Of a stretch of DNA of 64,000 nt, positions 46,474 through 55,344 are shown in pieces. The notes under the pieces were generated by a model. That model saw nothing but the letters and a program-made list of their open reading frames with translations. It was not told where the DNA came from and did no database searches. The stretch spans positions 2,356,001 to 2,420,000 of the forward strand of contig NZ_CP134053.1 in NCBI RefSeq assembly GCF_031583065.1, written 5' to 3'. Origin of the DNA: Streptomyces sp. CGMCC 4.7035 (GTDB taxonomy: Bacteria; Actinomycetota; Actinomycetes; Streptomycetales; Streptomycetaceae). The translations under genes and the position numbers were made by a program. How positions within the stretch are numbered: the first letter of the stretch is position 1; every line of letters starts with the position of its first letter.

Positions 46474-47109
46474 TCAGTTCCCGAAGCCCTTCTCCGCCAG
46501 AATGGCGTCGATCTTGACCCGATGCGCCTCCTCCCATGCGTCGAGGGTTTCCCGCTCCTCCTTCGCGAGCTTCGTCAGGGCGGCGGCGAGCACCTCCTCC
46601 CGACGGTCCGCGGGAACCGCCACCACGCCTTCCTCGTCGGCCACCACGATGTCTCCCGCCCTCACCTTCACGCCGCCGCACCGCACGTCCACGTTGTGCG
46701 GCTCGACGGCGCTCTTGGTGCCCGGAATGGGGATGACGCCCCGGGCGAAGACGGGGAAGCCCATGTCGCGGACCTCGGTGAGGTCGCGGATCACCCCGTC
46801 CGCCACGAACGCGGTGATGCCCCGGCGTTGGGCGACGGCACAGACGTTGCCCCCGGCGAGGGCGTAGTCCACGTCTCCCGACTCCACGACGACGACCGAG
46901 CCGGGCTCGGCGCGGTAGATGGCCGCGTGCAGCATGAGGTTGTCGCCGGGAGGGCAGCGGACCGTGAAGGCCGGGCCGGCCACGCGTGGCATCGAGGGCC
47001 ACAGCGGGCGGATGCCGATGTCCATGACCTGCTCGCGGCCGAGGAGGTCGGCGAGGGTGGTCGTCGGGATGTCCTTGAATGCGGCGGCTGACGCGATGAC
47101 GTTGCTCAT
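46474..47109 (-). CDS. RraA-like protein / 4-hydroxy-4-methyl-2-oxoglutarate aldolase family
   Basis: This 211-residue protein matches the RraA/HMG aldolase fold: GPAFTVRCPPGDNLMLHAAI, GSVVVVESG, GGNVCAVAQRRGITAFVADGVIRD and GDIVVADEEGVVAVP. Arg/Asp residues in the GVIRD segment match the metal and substrate site of the aldolase. The group includes both aldolases and RNase E regulators; the C-terminal helix favours the aldolase-like class. It stands alone with its own promoter region. Confidence 0.85.
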   Translation of the reverse strand: MSNVIASAAAFKDIPTTTLADLLGREQVMDIGIRPLWPSMPRVAGPAFTVRCPPGDNLMLHAAIYRAEPGSVVVVESGDVDYALAGGNVCAVAQRRGITAFVADGVIRDLTEVRDMGFPVFARGVIPIPGTKSAVEPHNVDVRCGGVKVRAGDIVVADEEGVVAVPADRREEVLAAALTKLAKEERETLDAWEEAHRVKIDAILAEKGFGN

Positions 47110-47256
47110 GTGCTTCCTCCGTGCGGGTGTGTGATCGAATATGCCCGACCGCCTGCCGGTTCCCGGGAATCCGCGGCCTGGCCCCGCCGAGCCATTGCGG
47201 CCCCGTCCGGGACGCCCGAATCTGGGGGAATGCTCCGGGTGTGAGGAGGGCGGGCG

Positions 47257-47689
47257 ATGACGGCGAACGCCGACGGGACGGACGCCGAACGGCTGCGACT
47301 GGCCGAGGCCGACGCGGGGCGGTCACCTGGTCGTGGGCGGGTGACACGGTCGTGCCGGGTCTGCAGCCGCCGCCGTACGCGCGGGCGAGTGGCGGCTGCT
47401 GAGCGGCACGGGCCGGCCGGACAACGACACCCACCGCGACCTGCTCACCTGGAGCTGGACCGCCGGCGACACACGCCACGTCGTGATCGTCAACCACTCC
47501 GACCGGCCCGCCCAGGGCCGCGTACCCCTGCCCTGGTCCGACCTCTGTGGACGGGACTGCCGACTGATGTCGAGCGCCGGGATCTCCGCGAACACGTACG
47601 ACCGCGCGGGCGACGAGCTCGCCGACCCGGGCCTGTACGTGGCGCTGGATGCCTGGCGCTGCCACGTCCTGGCGCTGACCGTGGTGTGA
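47257..47689 (+). pseudogene. Glycoside hydrolase remnant(s)
   Basis: Near 47257 a short start-like stretch (MTANADGTDAERLRLAEADAG) resembles the N-terminus of actinobacterial GH63-like enzymes but loses sense at once. From about 47370 to the stop at 47689, in another frame, a C-terminal beta-domain of an amylase-type enzyme is readable (EWRLLSGTGRPDND, LTWSWTAGDTRHVVIVNHSD). The catalytic barrel is missing. This is most simply the debris of one or two deleted genes. The 47110-47256 stretch holds nothing else. Confidence 0.5.
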
Positions 47690-47710
47690 TCGGCGGACCG
47701 GGCCGCCGGG

Positions 47711-48613
47711 TCACACCGGCACGTGTTCCAGCAACCGCAGCAGATCACCGGTCGCGTCCACGGCTGCCGACGCCGGCAGCGCGCCGAGCGCGAGCGTCGT
47801 CGCGGCGAGCGGCCACAGGTGCGGGGGCGGGCCCGCCTGGAGGGCGGCGATACGGCGGGTGACCGCGCGGTCGGTGAAGTTCAGCGCGCACGCGGCCTTG
47901 CGGCGCCTGGCGGTGAGCGCGGCGCGAGCGAGGGCGCGGGCCGTGGTGGAGCGGTCGCCCACGGCGTCGGCGGCCTGCTCGTCCGCCCAACGCTCGATGA
48001 GGAACGTGACGGCGGTGCGCACCGGCACGAGGAGCGGGTCGGCCGCGACGGCGAGTGCCACGGCGGTCGCCAGGAACGCGTGCCGGTGGGTCAGATGGGC
48101 GCGTTCGTGGGCCAGCAGTACCCGGCGCTCCGCCGGTTCGAGGGCGCTCAGCATCGCCGAGGTGACCAGGATCCTGCCCGGTGCGCCGCCACTCGCGGGG
48201 ATGGCGAACGCCTGTGGCACGGCTGAGGCCGCGACGAGGAGTTCCGTGTCCGGGGGATGCCCGGCGCACAGGGCCCGCAGCGCGCGGCGGGTGGCGCGTT
48301 CGGCGCGGGCGGTCCGGTACACGCGCACGGAGATGAGGACCAGGGCCACGATCGCGGCGACGGCGATCGCTTCCGGGACCGGGTCCACCAGGGCGTGGCC
48401 GTCGGCGCGGGCGTCCGCGACGACCGGCGGGGCCTCGCCGACGAGGGTGGTCGCGAGCAGGAACAGGGACCAGGTGGTGGCGGCCGCGGTGAACACGGCG
48501 GACGCGGTCAGTACCCGGGCCGCGAGCGCGGGCGCCACGCGCCGGCCGACCAGTGGGCTGAGGGCGGTCAGCAGCGGCGAGAGCAGGATCGGGGTGTAGA
48601 CGTCGATCCTCAT
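47711..48613 (-). CDS. M56-family (BlaR1-like) membrane metallopeptidase
   Basis: This 300-residue membrane protein has hydrophobic segments at about 5-25, 35-60, 80-105 and near the C-terminus. It has a zinc-peptidase motif LLAHERAHLTHRHAF (HExxH) with a downstream ERWADEQAAD Glu. It lacks the penicillin-sensor domain of BlaR1. It lies 24 bp after a BlaI-type repressor gene on the same strand, the usual pairing in which the peptidase relieves repression. The inducing signal is not evident. Confidence 0.9.
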   Translation of the reverse strand: MRIDVYTPILLSPLLTALSPLVGRRVAPALAARVLTASAVFTAAATTWSLFLLATTLVGEAPPVVADARADGHALVDPVPEAIAVAAIVALVLISVRVYRTARAERATRRALRALCAGHPPDTELLVAASAVPQAFAIPASGGAPGRILVTSAMLSALEPAERRVLLAHERAHLTHRHAFLATAVALAVAADPLLVPVRTAVTFLIERWADEQAADAVGDRSTTARALARAALTARRRKAACALNFTDRAVTRRIAALQAGPPPHLWPLAATTLALGALPASAAVDATGDLLRLLEHVPV

Positions 48614-48637
48614 ACGGCGATCCTCATACGTCGACCC

Positions 48638-49180
48638 TCATGCGCCGCCACCGGGGAGACGGCGCTCGCTGGGAACGCCGTGCTCGCCGGGGAGACCGCG
48701 CTCGCCGGGAAAGCCGTGCTCGCCGGGGAGACCGTGCTCGCCGGGGAGACCGCGCTCGCCGCGGAGACGGTGCTCGCCGGGAAGGCTCCGCCCGCCGGGA
48801 GGGCCGGGCTCACCGAGGAAGTCGCGCAGCGCCCGCTCCTCCTCGGGGCTGAGGCCGGACACGAACTGCTGGAGCGTGGCGATCGGGTCGGGGCCGCGGT
48901 CAAGAGCCTCGTGCATGGCCTCGGCGGTCAGCTCGGCCGCGTTCTTCGCCGGCCGGTATGCCCCGCGCCGCCCGTCCACGTCGCGCAGGACGAGCCCCTT
49001 GTCGTACAGGCGTTTGAGGATGGTGTGCACGGTGTTGTAGGCGAGGCCGCCGCCGATCTCGGCCTGGATCTCGGCCGGCGTGAGGGCCTGCTCGGTGGCC
49101 CACAGCGTGGCGAGCACCTCGCTCTCCAGCGCACCGGCGCTGCGTCGTTCCGACCTGCCCCGAGAGCCTCTGCCAGCCAT
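48638..49180 (-). CDS. BlaI/MecI-family repressor with collagen-like tail
   Basis: With ATG 49180 the protein has 180 residues. The first 120 residues form the Penicillinase_R winged helix: LESEVLATLWATEQALTPAE, GLAYNTVHTILKRLYDKGLV and AYRPAKNAAELTAEAM. The last 50 residues are an unusual run of Gly-x-x triplets (GERGLPGEHGLPGEHG and similar) encoded by an 18-bp tandem repeat. Usual family members end near residue 130. The gene precedes the M56 peptidase. Confidence 0.88.
   Translation of the reverse strand: MAGRGSRGRSERRSAGALESEVLATLWATEQALTPAEIQAEIGGGLAYNTVHTILKRLYDKGLVLRDVDGRRGAYRPAKNAAELTAEAMHEALDRGPDPIATLQQFVSGLSPEEERALRDFLGEPGPPGGRSLPGEHRLRGERGLPGEHGLPGEHGFPGERGLPGEHGVPSERRLPGGGA
48662..48805. 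repeat. Eight 18-bp tandem repeats inside the BlaI-type gene
   Basis: Units such as GTGCTCGCCGGGGAGACC run without interruption from 48662 to 48805. They are in frame and encode six-residue Gly-x-x blocks in the repressor tail. Two units are identical (48698-48715 region and neighbours differ by one to three bases), suggesting recent slippage. Confidence 0.9.
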
Positions 49181-49474
49181 GCCCGCAACCTTACAGCGCG
49201 TAGGGGGCGGCATGCCCGGCCGGACAAGGGCCTCGGTCGTTCCCCCCGGGACACCCGGTCCACTCCATCGGCGCAACGGGATCCGCGGGGCGGCCGAGCC
49301 TCCCGCGGTCTCGCGCTGCGACCCTCGGTCACCCGCGTTAGCTTGTCCGTGTTTTACCGACTTCCTGATTCATCGACTTCTTTGTTCATGGACGTTTTTT
49401 CGACTTCCACCGTCGTCCTTGCGACCTGTGGGGCCCGACGACCCTAGAGTTCGCAGGGGGAGAGGGGGTGAGTC

Positions 49475-50980
49475 ATGGCGCACAACTCGAACATCACGCT
49501 CGCGGGCGTCCGCCGGCTCGCGGCGCCGTCGGTCGCCGGCATGTCGTGGCGCGACCGCGGTCAGGGCCTGATCGCCCTCGTGGCGGGAGCCTTCGTGCTG
49601 GCCCAACTCGTGCTCGTCGGACCGCGTACGGGGCTCGGCTGGGACGAGACGGTGTACGTCAGCCAGATCAGCGCTCACGCCCCCGCGTCGTACTTCAGCG
49701 CGCCGCGCGCCCGGGGCATATCCCTGCTGGTCGCCCCGATCACCTCGTGGTCCTCGTCCACCGGCCTGCTGAGGGTCTATCTCGCGGTGCTGTCCGGAGC
49801 CGCCCTCTACCTCGCCCTGCGCGTCTGGCGGGACCTCTTCGCGGCCCGCGTCCTCGCCCTCGGCGGCGCGCTCTTCGCGAGCCTGTGGGTGACCTTGTTC
49901 TACGGCCCGCAGGCCATGCCCAACTACTGGGTCGCGATCGGCGCCCTGGCCTGCACCGGCTGCTTTCTGCGCGCCCACGCGGACTCCACCGACCGGGCGG
50001 CCCTGTGGGGTGTCGCCGCGAGCGCGACGCTGATGGCGTGGATGCGGCCCACCGACGCCCTCTGGGCGACCCTGCCGCTGCTCGTCCTGGTCGTCCTCGT
50101 ACGACGGTGGCGGCGCCTGCCGCTGCTGCTGGCCCTGGTGTGCGGGCTGGCCGTCGGGGCCGCCGAGTGGATCGTCGAGGCGTACGTCAGCTACGGGGGA
50201 CTCGCGCAACGCCTGTCCGACGGCTCCCGGATACAGGGCGGCCTGGGCTGGAACATCGCCATCGTCGACCAGCTGCGCAGCCTCGGCGGGCGCACCCTGT
50301 GCCGCCCGTGCACCGGGTCGGTGCCGAACCCGGCGGTGACCGCCTGGTGGTTCGTGCTGCCCCTGCTCGCCGTCCTCGCCGCGGCCGTCGCGGTCCAGGC
50401 CCGGCGCGCGGGCCGCACCCTGGTGCCGCTCGCCTGCGCGGCGACGGCCGCCTTCCCGTATCTTTTCCTGATCGGATACGCCGCGCCCCGTTTCCTGCTC
50501 CCCGCCTACATCCTCCTCGTTATCCCCGTCGCCGACGCCCTCCTCCACCTGGTCACCGGCCCGGACGGCAGGTGGCGGCCGATCGCCGCGACGCTGGTGG
50601 CGCTCGGGCTCGCCGGCCATCTGGCCGTGCAGTTCGTGGTGCTGCACCACACCGTGGACCGTAGTGCCGCCGACCGCCGCGCCTGGTCGCGCACGGCCGC
50701 CGAACTGCACCGGCTGGGGGTCCGTCCGCCCTGCCTGCTGACCGGCAACGAGTCCCTCCCGATCGCCTTCTACGCCGGCTGCTCCTCCGCCGCGACCAGC
50801 GGCCCCAACACCAACAGCACCCCGGCCGGCATCACGCGCACCGCGCAGCGCATGCCCGCCGCGTACCTGGGCACCCCCACCGGTCGCCCACCGTCGTACG
50901 CGCGCGAGTGGACTCCCCACTCCTTCGCCGGTGTACGCCTGTACGTCGCCCCCGCGGCGGCGAAGGGCGGACCCGGATGA
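49475..50980 (+). CDS. Polytopic membrane protein, GT-C glycosyltransferase-like
   Basis: This 501-residue protein has roughly ten to eleven hydrophobic segments. After the first helix is LGWDETVYVSQI, an acidic pair in the first outer loop as in GT-C (ArnT/PMT-like) glycosyltransferases. Later loops carry GWNIAIVDQLRSLGG and a C-terminal soluble part. ATG 49475 follows AGGGGGAGAGGGGG. Substrate and donor cannot be told. A hydrophobic carrier-sugar enzyme is the best guess. Confidence 0.75.
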   Translation: MAHNSNITLAGVRRLAAPSVAGMSWRDRGQGLIALVAGAFVLAQLVLVGPRTGLGWDETVYVSQISAHAPASYFSAPRARGISLLVAPITSWSSSTGLLRVYLAVLSGAALYLALRVWRDLFAARVLALGGALFASLWVTLFYGPQAMPNYWVAIGALACTGCFLRAHADSTDRAALWGVAASATLMAWMRPTDALWATLPLLVLVVLVRRWRRLPLLLALVCGLAVGAAEWIVEAYVSYGGLAQRLSDGSRIQGGLGWNIAIVDQLRSLGGRTLCRPCTGSVPNPAVTAWWFVLPLLAVLAAAVAVQARRAGRTLVPLACAATAAFPYLFLIGYAAPRFLLPAYILLVIPVADALLHLVTGPDGRWRPIAATLVALGLAGHLAVQFVVLHHTVDRSAADRRAWSRTAAELHRLGVRPPCLLTGNESLPIAFYAGCSSAATSGPNTNSTPAGITRTAQRMPAAYLGTPTGRPPSYAREWTPHSFAGVRLYVAPAAAKGGPG

Positions 50981-51027
50981 CTCCGCCGGCGTAGTCGGTC
51001 AGGCGAGCATCACGGCGAAGGCGCACA

Positions 51028-51693
51028 TCATCCGCCGACACTGTCCTTCGCGGCTCGGCGGGAGCGCAGGAGCTCCAGGGCGAGCGGGATCAGCGAGACC
51101 GCGACGATCACCGCGATCATCGGCAGCAGATACTTGTCGACGTTCGGCACCGACGAGCCGAGGGCGTATCCGGCCAGGGTCAGGCCGAGGCTCCACAGCA
51201 GGCCGCCGACCACCTGCCAGACGGTGAAGGTGCGCACGGGCACGTGCAGCGCCCCCGCCATCGGGTTCAGCACCGTGCGCACCACGGGGACGAAGCGGGC
51301 CAGGACGATCGCCTTCGCATGCCCGTACCGGTCGAGCAGTGCCTCGGCGCGCTGCGCGCCCTCGTGCAGCCGGGCCGAGCGGCTGCGGGCGAGCAGCGCG
51401 CCACCCGCCTTCCGCCCGAGCAGATAGCCGACCTGGGACCCGGCGAGCGCGCCGACGGCGGCGGAGACCAGCAGAAGGGGAAGCGACAGCTTCACGCCTT
51501 GCTGGCCCGAGCCGGTGCACAGCAGGCCCGCCGTGAACAGCAGGGAGTCGCCGGGCAGGAAGAAGCCGATCAGCAGCCCCGTCTCCGCGAACATCACCAC
51601 GCCGACGCCCAGCACGCCGAAGGCCGCGAGCAGGGACTGGGCGTCCAGCACGTTCACCGCGAGCTGGGATCCCAGTGACAAGGGTGTGGCCAT
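51028..51693 (-). CDS. DedA-family membrane protein
   Basis: This 221-residue protein has the DedA/SNARE-associated pattern: FAETGLLIGFFLPGDSLLF, GSQVGYLLGRKAG, ARFVPVVRTVLNPMAGAL and GLLWSLGLTLAGYALG, with about five membrane segments. DedA proteins move undecaprenyl phosphate or other phospholipids across the membrane. A promoter with a palindromic site lies just upstream. Confidence 0.92.
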   Translation of the reverse strand: MATPLSLGSQLAVNVLDAQSLLAAFGVLGVGVVMFAETGLLIGFFLPGDSLLFTAGLLCTGSGQQGVKLSLPLLLVSAAVGALAGSQVGYLLGRKAGGALLARSRSARLHEGAQRAEALLDRYGHAKAIVLARFVPVVRTVLNPMAGALHVPVRTFTVWQVVGGLLWSLGLTLAGYALGSSVPNVDKYLLPMIAVIVAVSLIPLALELLRSRRAAKDSVGG

Positions 51694-51751
51694 CGTCGCG
51701 AGCCCTTTCGTACGGGAGGCCGGGCGCGACGGGGCGTCACCCGGCGGTTGA

Positions 51752-51779
51752 CTACAATCCTGTAGACCGTCTATTGAAC
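51752..51779 (-). promoter_or_regulatory. Probable dedA-type promoter with overlapping palindrome
   Basis: On the minus strand TTCAAT and TGTAGT are 16 bases apart, a fair -35/-10 pair about 60 bp upstream of the DedA start. CTACAGGATTGTAG (51752-51765) is a palindrome with TACA/TGTA half sites and overlaps the -10. TACA/TGTA half sites are typical of BlaI/CopY repressors, but with a two-base rather than four-base centre. Confidence 0.45.
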
Positions 51780-51791
51780 CGTAGACGATGA

Positions 51792-51829
51792 AACGGGTTC
51801 AGTCCGTCGGAACGGGTTCAGTCCGTCGC
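51792..51829. repeat. Duplicated 19-bp segment at the end of the dimop gene
   Basis: AACGGGTTCAGTCCGTCGG (51792-51810) is followed at once by an 18/19 match (51811-51829). The stop codon of the molybdate-binding gene lies in the second copy. A simple tandem duplication. Confidence 0.85.
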
Positions 51830-52237
51830 CAGCGCGATCTCTGTCGACTTGATCAGAGCGACGACCGAGGAGCCGGACGTCAGGCCGAGGTCCTCCACGG
51901 CGTCCTTGGTGATCGCGGCCGTCAGCGCGCCGCCCACGACCGTGACCTTGACCGACGCCATGGCCCCGCCCCTGGTGACGCGGTCGACGGTACCGGGCAG
52001 CTGGTTCCGGATGGAGACGCCCTCCACGGCGGCGGTGGCCAGCGCGACCTCCGTCGACTTGAACAGGGCGTGCACGGCGGCCCCCGGCGCGAGGTTCAGC
52101 TCGTCGACCGCCTCCGCGGTGATCGCGGCGGTCACGTCCTGGCCCCCCTCCAATCTGACCTTGACGGTCGCCATGACCTCGCCCGGTGTGACGGTGACGA
52201 CGGTGCCGGGAAGCTGGTTGCGGATGCTCAGGTTCAT
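51818..52237 (-). CDS. Molybdate-binding dimop protein (two Mop domains)
   Basis: This 139-residue protein consists of two Mop/TOBE repeats, each starting SIRNQLPGTV and ending with LFKSTEVALAT or LIKSTEIALATD. This is the molbindin arrangement that binds and stores molybdate or tungstate in the cytoplasm. It lies 94 bp after modC on the same strand, close enough for the same operon or its own weak promoter. Confidence 0.93.
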   Translation of the reverse strand: MNLSIRNQLPGTVVTVTPGEVMATVKVRLEGGQDVTAAITAEAVDELNLAPGAAVHALFKSTEVALATAAVEGVSIRNQLPGTVDRVTRGGAMASVKVTVVGGALTAAITKDAVEDLGLTSGSSVVALIKSTEIALATD

Positions 52238-52331
52238 GGGGGACGCCTCGCGGAACGTGGGGGATTGTCAGGGTGTGTCCCTGTGCTGGGCCCACGGTAG
52301 CCGGATGCCTGGAGCGCACCCGCGCGACGCG

Positions 52332-53423
52332 TCAGGCCGGATACGCGTGCGTCTGCGCCGCCTTGACGGTCGCCCAGACCGAGGCGCCGGGGTGGAGGCC
52401 GAGTTCGGCCGCGGCGACGGTGGTCAGGTCCGCGGCCAGCGGAAGTTCGCCGGTGAGATCGGCGCGGATCTGGTCGCCATGGCTCTCCAGGCCCGCGATC
52501 TCGCACCGCCACAGGTTGCGTGCGCTGGACCCGCTGGGCCGGTCCCGGTACAGGGTCACGGCGCCGGGCGGGAACGCCACGAAGACGGGCCCGGACAGCT
52601 CCTCCGTGGTCGTGATGGCCGGACCGGCGTCGAGCCGCACGGTGTGACCGTCGGCCCGCCCCTGGTACAGGTTCAGGCCGACAAGCTGCGCGATGTAGTC
52701 CGTACGGGGACGGCGGGCGATCTCGGCCGGGGAGCCCTCCTGGACCACGCGGCCGTGCTCGATCACGACCAGCCGGTCGGCGAGCACCATGGCGTCCAGC
52801 GGGTCGTGCGTGACCAGAACGGCGACCGCCTCGAACCCGTCCAGGTGACGGCGGAGCCGGGCCCGCACATCCAGGCGGGTGCGGGCGTCGAGCGCGGCCA
52901 GCGGCTCGTCGAGGAGCAGCAGCCGCGGACGGGTCGCCAGGGCCCGGGCGAGGGCGACGCGCTGGGCCTGGCCGCCGGAGAGCCTGCGGGGCTTGGCACC
53001 CGCGTGCTCGGCGAGATTCATGCGCTCCAGCCACGCGGCGGCGATCGCCCGCGCCTCGGCCTTGGACGCGCCCCGGCAGCGCGGGCCGAAGGCCACGTTG
53101 TCGAGGGCGGACAGGTGCGGGAAGAGCAGGTAGTCCTGGAAGACGACGCCGACCGGGCGGGACTCGGGCGGCGTACGGTCCAACGTGGCGCCGTCCAGCC
53201 GCAGATGACCGTCGTCGAGCGGGACGAGACCGGCGAGCGCGCGCAGGGCGGTGGTCTTGCCGGCGCCGTTGGGACCCAGCACGGCCACGACGTCGCCCGG
53301 CGCGGCGGTCAGTGTGACGTCCAGGCGGAAGGAGCCGCGGTCGACGACGAGCCGGGCGTCGAGGCCCTCCCCGCGCGCACCGGTGGCCGCGGGGTCGGCG
53401 GTGGTCCGGTCGACGTCGGTCAT
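52332..53423 (-). CDS. modC: Molybdate ABC transporter ATP-binding protein ModC
   Basis: This 363-residue protein has Walker A GPNGAGKTT, signature LSGGQAQRVALARAL, Walker B LLLLDEPLAALD and the switch His in LVTHDPLDAM. A C-terminal TOBE/Mop part (ETLESHG-like GLESHGDQIRADL, LHPGASVWATVKA) marks it as ModC. ATG 53423 overlaps the modB stop (ATGA). Confidence 0.94.
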   Translation of the reverse strand: MTDVDRTTADPAATGARGEGLDARLVVDRGSFRLDVTLTAAPGDVVAVLGPNGAGKTTALRALAGLVPLDDGHLRLDGATLDRTPPESRPVGVVFQDYLLFPHLSALDNVAFGPRCRGASKAEARAIAAAWLERMNLAEHAGAKPRRLSGGQAQRVALARALATRPRLLLLDEPLAALDARTRLDVRARLRRHLDGFEAVAVLVTHDPLDAMVLADRLVVIEHGRVVQEGSPAEIARRPRTDYIAQLVGLNLYQGRADGHTVRLDAGPAITTTEELSGPVFVAFPPGAVTLYRDRPSGSSARNLWRCEIAGLESHGDQIRADLTGELPLAADLTTVAAAELGLHPGASVWATVKAAQTHAYPA

Positions 53424-54271
53424 GAGGCCGTCATCCAACGGTCCCGCAGCCCCGCCAGGACCGCGATGGACACGGCGAGCAGCACCAGGCTCAGGGCGAT
53501 CGCGGCCTCCGGGTCGTTCTGGAGCGCCAGATAGACGGCCAGCGGCATCGTCTGCGTACGACCGGGGAAGTTGCCCGCGAAGGTGATCGTCGCGCCGAAC
53601 TCGCCGAGCGCCCGCGCCCACGCGAGCACGGCACCGGCCGCGATGCCCGGCGCGATCAGCGGCAGCGTGACCCGGCGGAACGCGGTGAAGCGGGACGCGC
53701 CGAGCGTCGTGGCCGCCTCCTCGTAGCGCGGATCGGCGGCCCGCAGCGTGCCCTCGACGCTGATGACGAGGAACGGCATCGCCACGAACGCCTCGGCCAC
53801 CACCACCCCGGCCGTGGTGAACGGCAGTGTGATCCCGAACCACGCGTTCAGCCATCGCCCCACGACCCCGTTGCGCCCGAGCGCCAGCAGCAGGGCCACA
53901 CCGCCCACCACCGGGGGGAGCACGAGCGGCAGCGTCACCAGGGCCCGTACCAGGCCCCGGCCCGGGAAGTCTGTACGGGCCAGCAGCCATGCCAGCGGCA
54001 CGCCGAGCACCAGGCTCACGGCGGTGGCGGCGGTCGCGCTCACCAGGGACAGTTTCAGAGCCTGCCAGACCTCCGGACCGGTCAGCTGGTCCGGCAGCGT
54101 GCGCCACGGGGCCCGCAGGAGCAGGGCGATCAGCGGCAGCAGCAGGAACGCCAGACCTGCCAGGGCGGGCAGCAGCAGCGGCAGCGGCACTCCGGGGCGG
54201 CGGACACGCCCGCGCCGCGGCCCGCCCACCAGGGTGTCGGGCGCGGTGTCGGACGGGTCGAGCCGGGTCAT
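53420..54271 (-). CDS. modB: Molybdate ABC transporter permease ModB
   Basis: This 283-residue membrane protein has about six segments and the BPD_transp_1 EAA loop (YEEAATTLGASRFTAFRRVT then GIAAGAVLAWARALGEFGAT). The GEFGAT ending is characteristic of ModB/CysT permeases. It overlaps modA and modC by four bases each. Confidence 0.94.
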   Translation of the reverse strand: MTRLDPSDTAPDTLVGGPRRGRVRRPGVPLPLLLPALAGLAFLLLPLIALLLRAPWRTLPDQLTGPEVWQALKLSLVSATAATAVSLVLGVPLAWLLARTDFPGRGLVRALVTLPLVLPPVVGGVALLLALGRNGVVGRWLNAWFGITLPFTTAGVVVAEAFVAMPFLVISVEGTLRAADPRYEEAATTLGASRFTAFRRVTLPLIAPGIAAGAVLAWARALGEFGATITFAGNFPGRTQTMPLAVYLALQNDPEAAIALSLVLLAVSIAVLAGLRDRWMTAS

Positions 54272-55101
54272 GGCTTCAGGAACCCGGCCTCGGTCAGGAC
54301 CTTGCTGCCCTCGGCCGACTGGACGAGCGCGATGAACGCCTTGGCCGCCTCGGCGTTGGGCGCGTTCTTGAGCAGCACGATCGGGTAGTCGTTGATCGCC
54401 TTCGCCGACTCGGGGAACTCCACGCCCTCCACCTTGTCACCCGCCGCCTTCACATCGGTCCTGTAGACGACCGCGGCGTCGGCCTCCTTCAGCTCCACCT
54501 TCGTCAGGGCGCTCTTGACGTCCTGCTCGTACGACACCGGCGTGAGCTTGAGGATGCTCGCGTCCAGCGCCTTCTGCGCGGCGGCCCCGCACGGCACCGT
54601 CTTGTCGCACAGCACCACCTTCAGGCCGGACTTGGTGAGGTCCTTCAGGGAGGAGACCTTGTCGGGGTTGCCGGGGAGGGTGGCGATCTCCAGCTGGTTG
54701 CGCACGAAGGTGGCGGGCGTGCCGACCGCGTCCTTCTTGTCCGTCACGATCGCCATGGTCTTGGGGCTCGCCGCGGCGAAGACGTCGGCCGGGGCACCCC
54801 CGGTGATGCTCGCGGCGAGGGAGTCGCTGCCGGCGAAGTTGAAGGACACCTTCGTGCCAGGGTGTTCCTTCTCGAACTCCGTGCCCAGGGTGGTGAAGCT
54901 CTCCTTGAGGGAGGCGGCGGCGAAGACGGTGACCGTGCCGGACAGCTTCGGTGACGAGGAAGCCGAGGAGCCCGACTTGGGGGAGGAGCTCGCATCGGAC
55001 GAGTCCGACGACGAGGAGCAGGCGCTCAGGGCCAGCAGCGCGGCGGCCCCCGCACCGGTCACCTGCAGCATCCGGCGGGTCCGGCGTGCGGAACGGGTCA
55101 T
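54268..55101 (-). CDS. modA: Molybdate-binding lipoprotein ModA
   Basis: This 277-residue protein starts at ATG 55101; a longer frame reaches 55278 but its extra part only translates the upstream 12-bp repeats. A lipoprotein signal (GAGAAALLALSAC) is followed by a Ser/Asp linker and the ModA fold: VTVFAAASLKESF, FNFAGSDSLAASITGGAPAD, GLKVVLCDKTVPCG and DAAVVYRTDVK. It is the first gene of modABC. Confidence 0.94.
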   Translation of the reverse strand: MTRSARRTRRMLQVTGAGAAALLALSACSSSSDSSDASSSPKSGSSASSSPKLSGTVTVFAAASLKESFTTLGTEFEKEHPGTKVSFNFAGSDSLAASITGGAPADVFAAASPKTMAIVTDKKDAVGTPATFVRNQLEIATLPGNPDKVSSLKDLTKSGLKVVLCDKTVPCGAAAQKALDASILKLTPVSYEQDVKSALTKVELKEADAAVVYRTDVKAAGDKVEGVEFPESAKAINDYPIVLLKNAPNAEAAKAFIALVQSAEGSKVLTEAGFLKP

Positions 55102-55160
55102 CACGGGTCCACTCCCTCTGGTCGTCCAGGAGGGACCCCACACCCCTCCGATACCTGCAG

Positions 55161-55220
55161 GTCGATCAACACGTCGATCAACACGTCGATCAACACGGCG
55201 ATCGATACATCGATCATACT
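55161..55220. repeat. Five 12-bp tandem repeats upstream of modA
   Basis: GTCGATCAACAC occurs three times in a row (55161-55196), followed by two altered copies, GGCGATCGATAC and ATCGATCATACT, ending at 55220. They occupy the modA leader, 60-120 bp before the start. Repeated GATC/ATCGAT half sites could be bound by the HTH-Mop regulator encoded at 55847-56245. Confidence 0.85.
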
Positions 55221-55344
55221 GGCGCAACTGCGATCCGGAAGTCTCCTGTGGCATCGCATGAGCTGCGTGATCAGCCAATGGAGGCTGGCATGTGCGTTTG
55301 TACGAGTCGGTCGCCCGGGTACGTCATCCGGGAGGTGGTGCCCT

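Noticed and set aside
52332..54107. Extended modC reading frame of 591 residues
   Set aside because: The extra N-terminal part lies over modB and is a shadow; the true start overlaps the modB stop.
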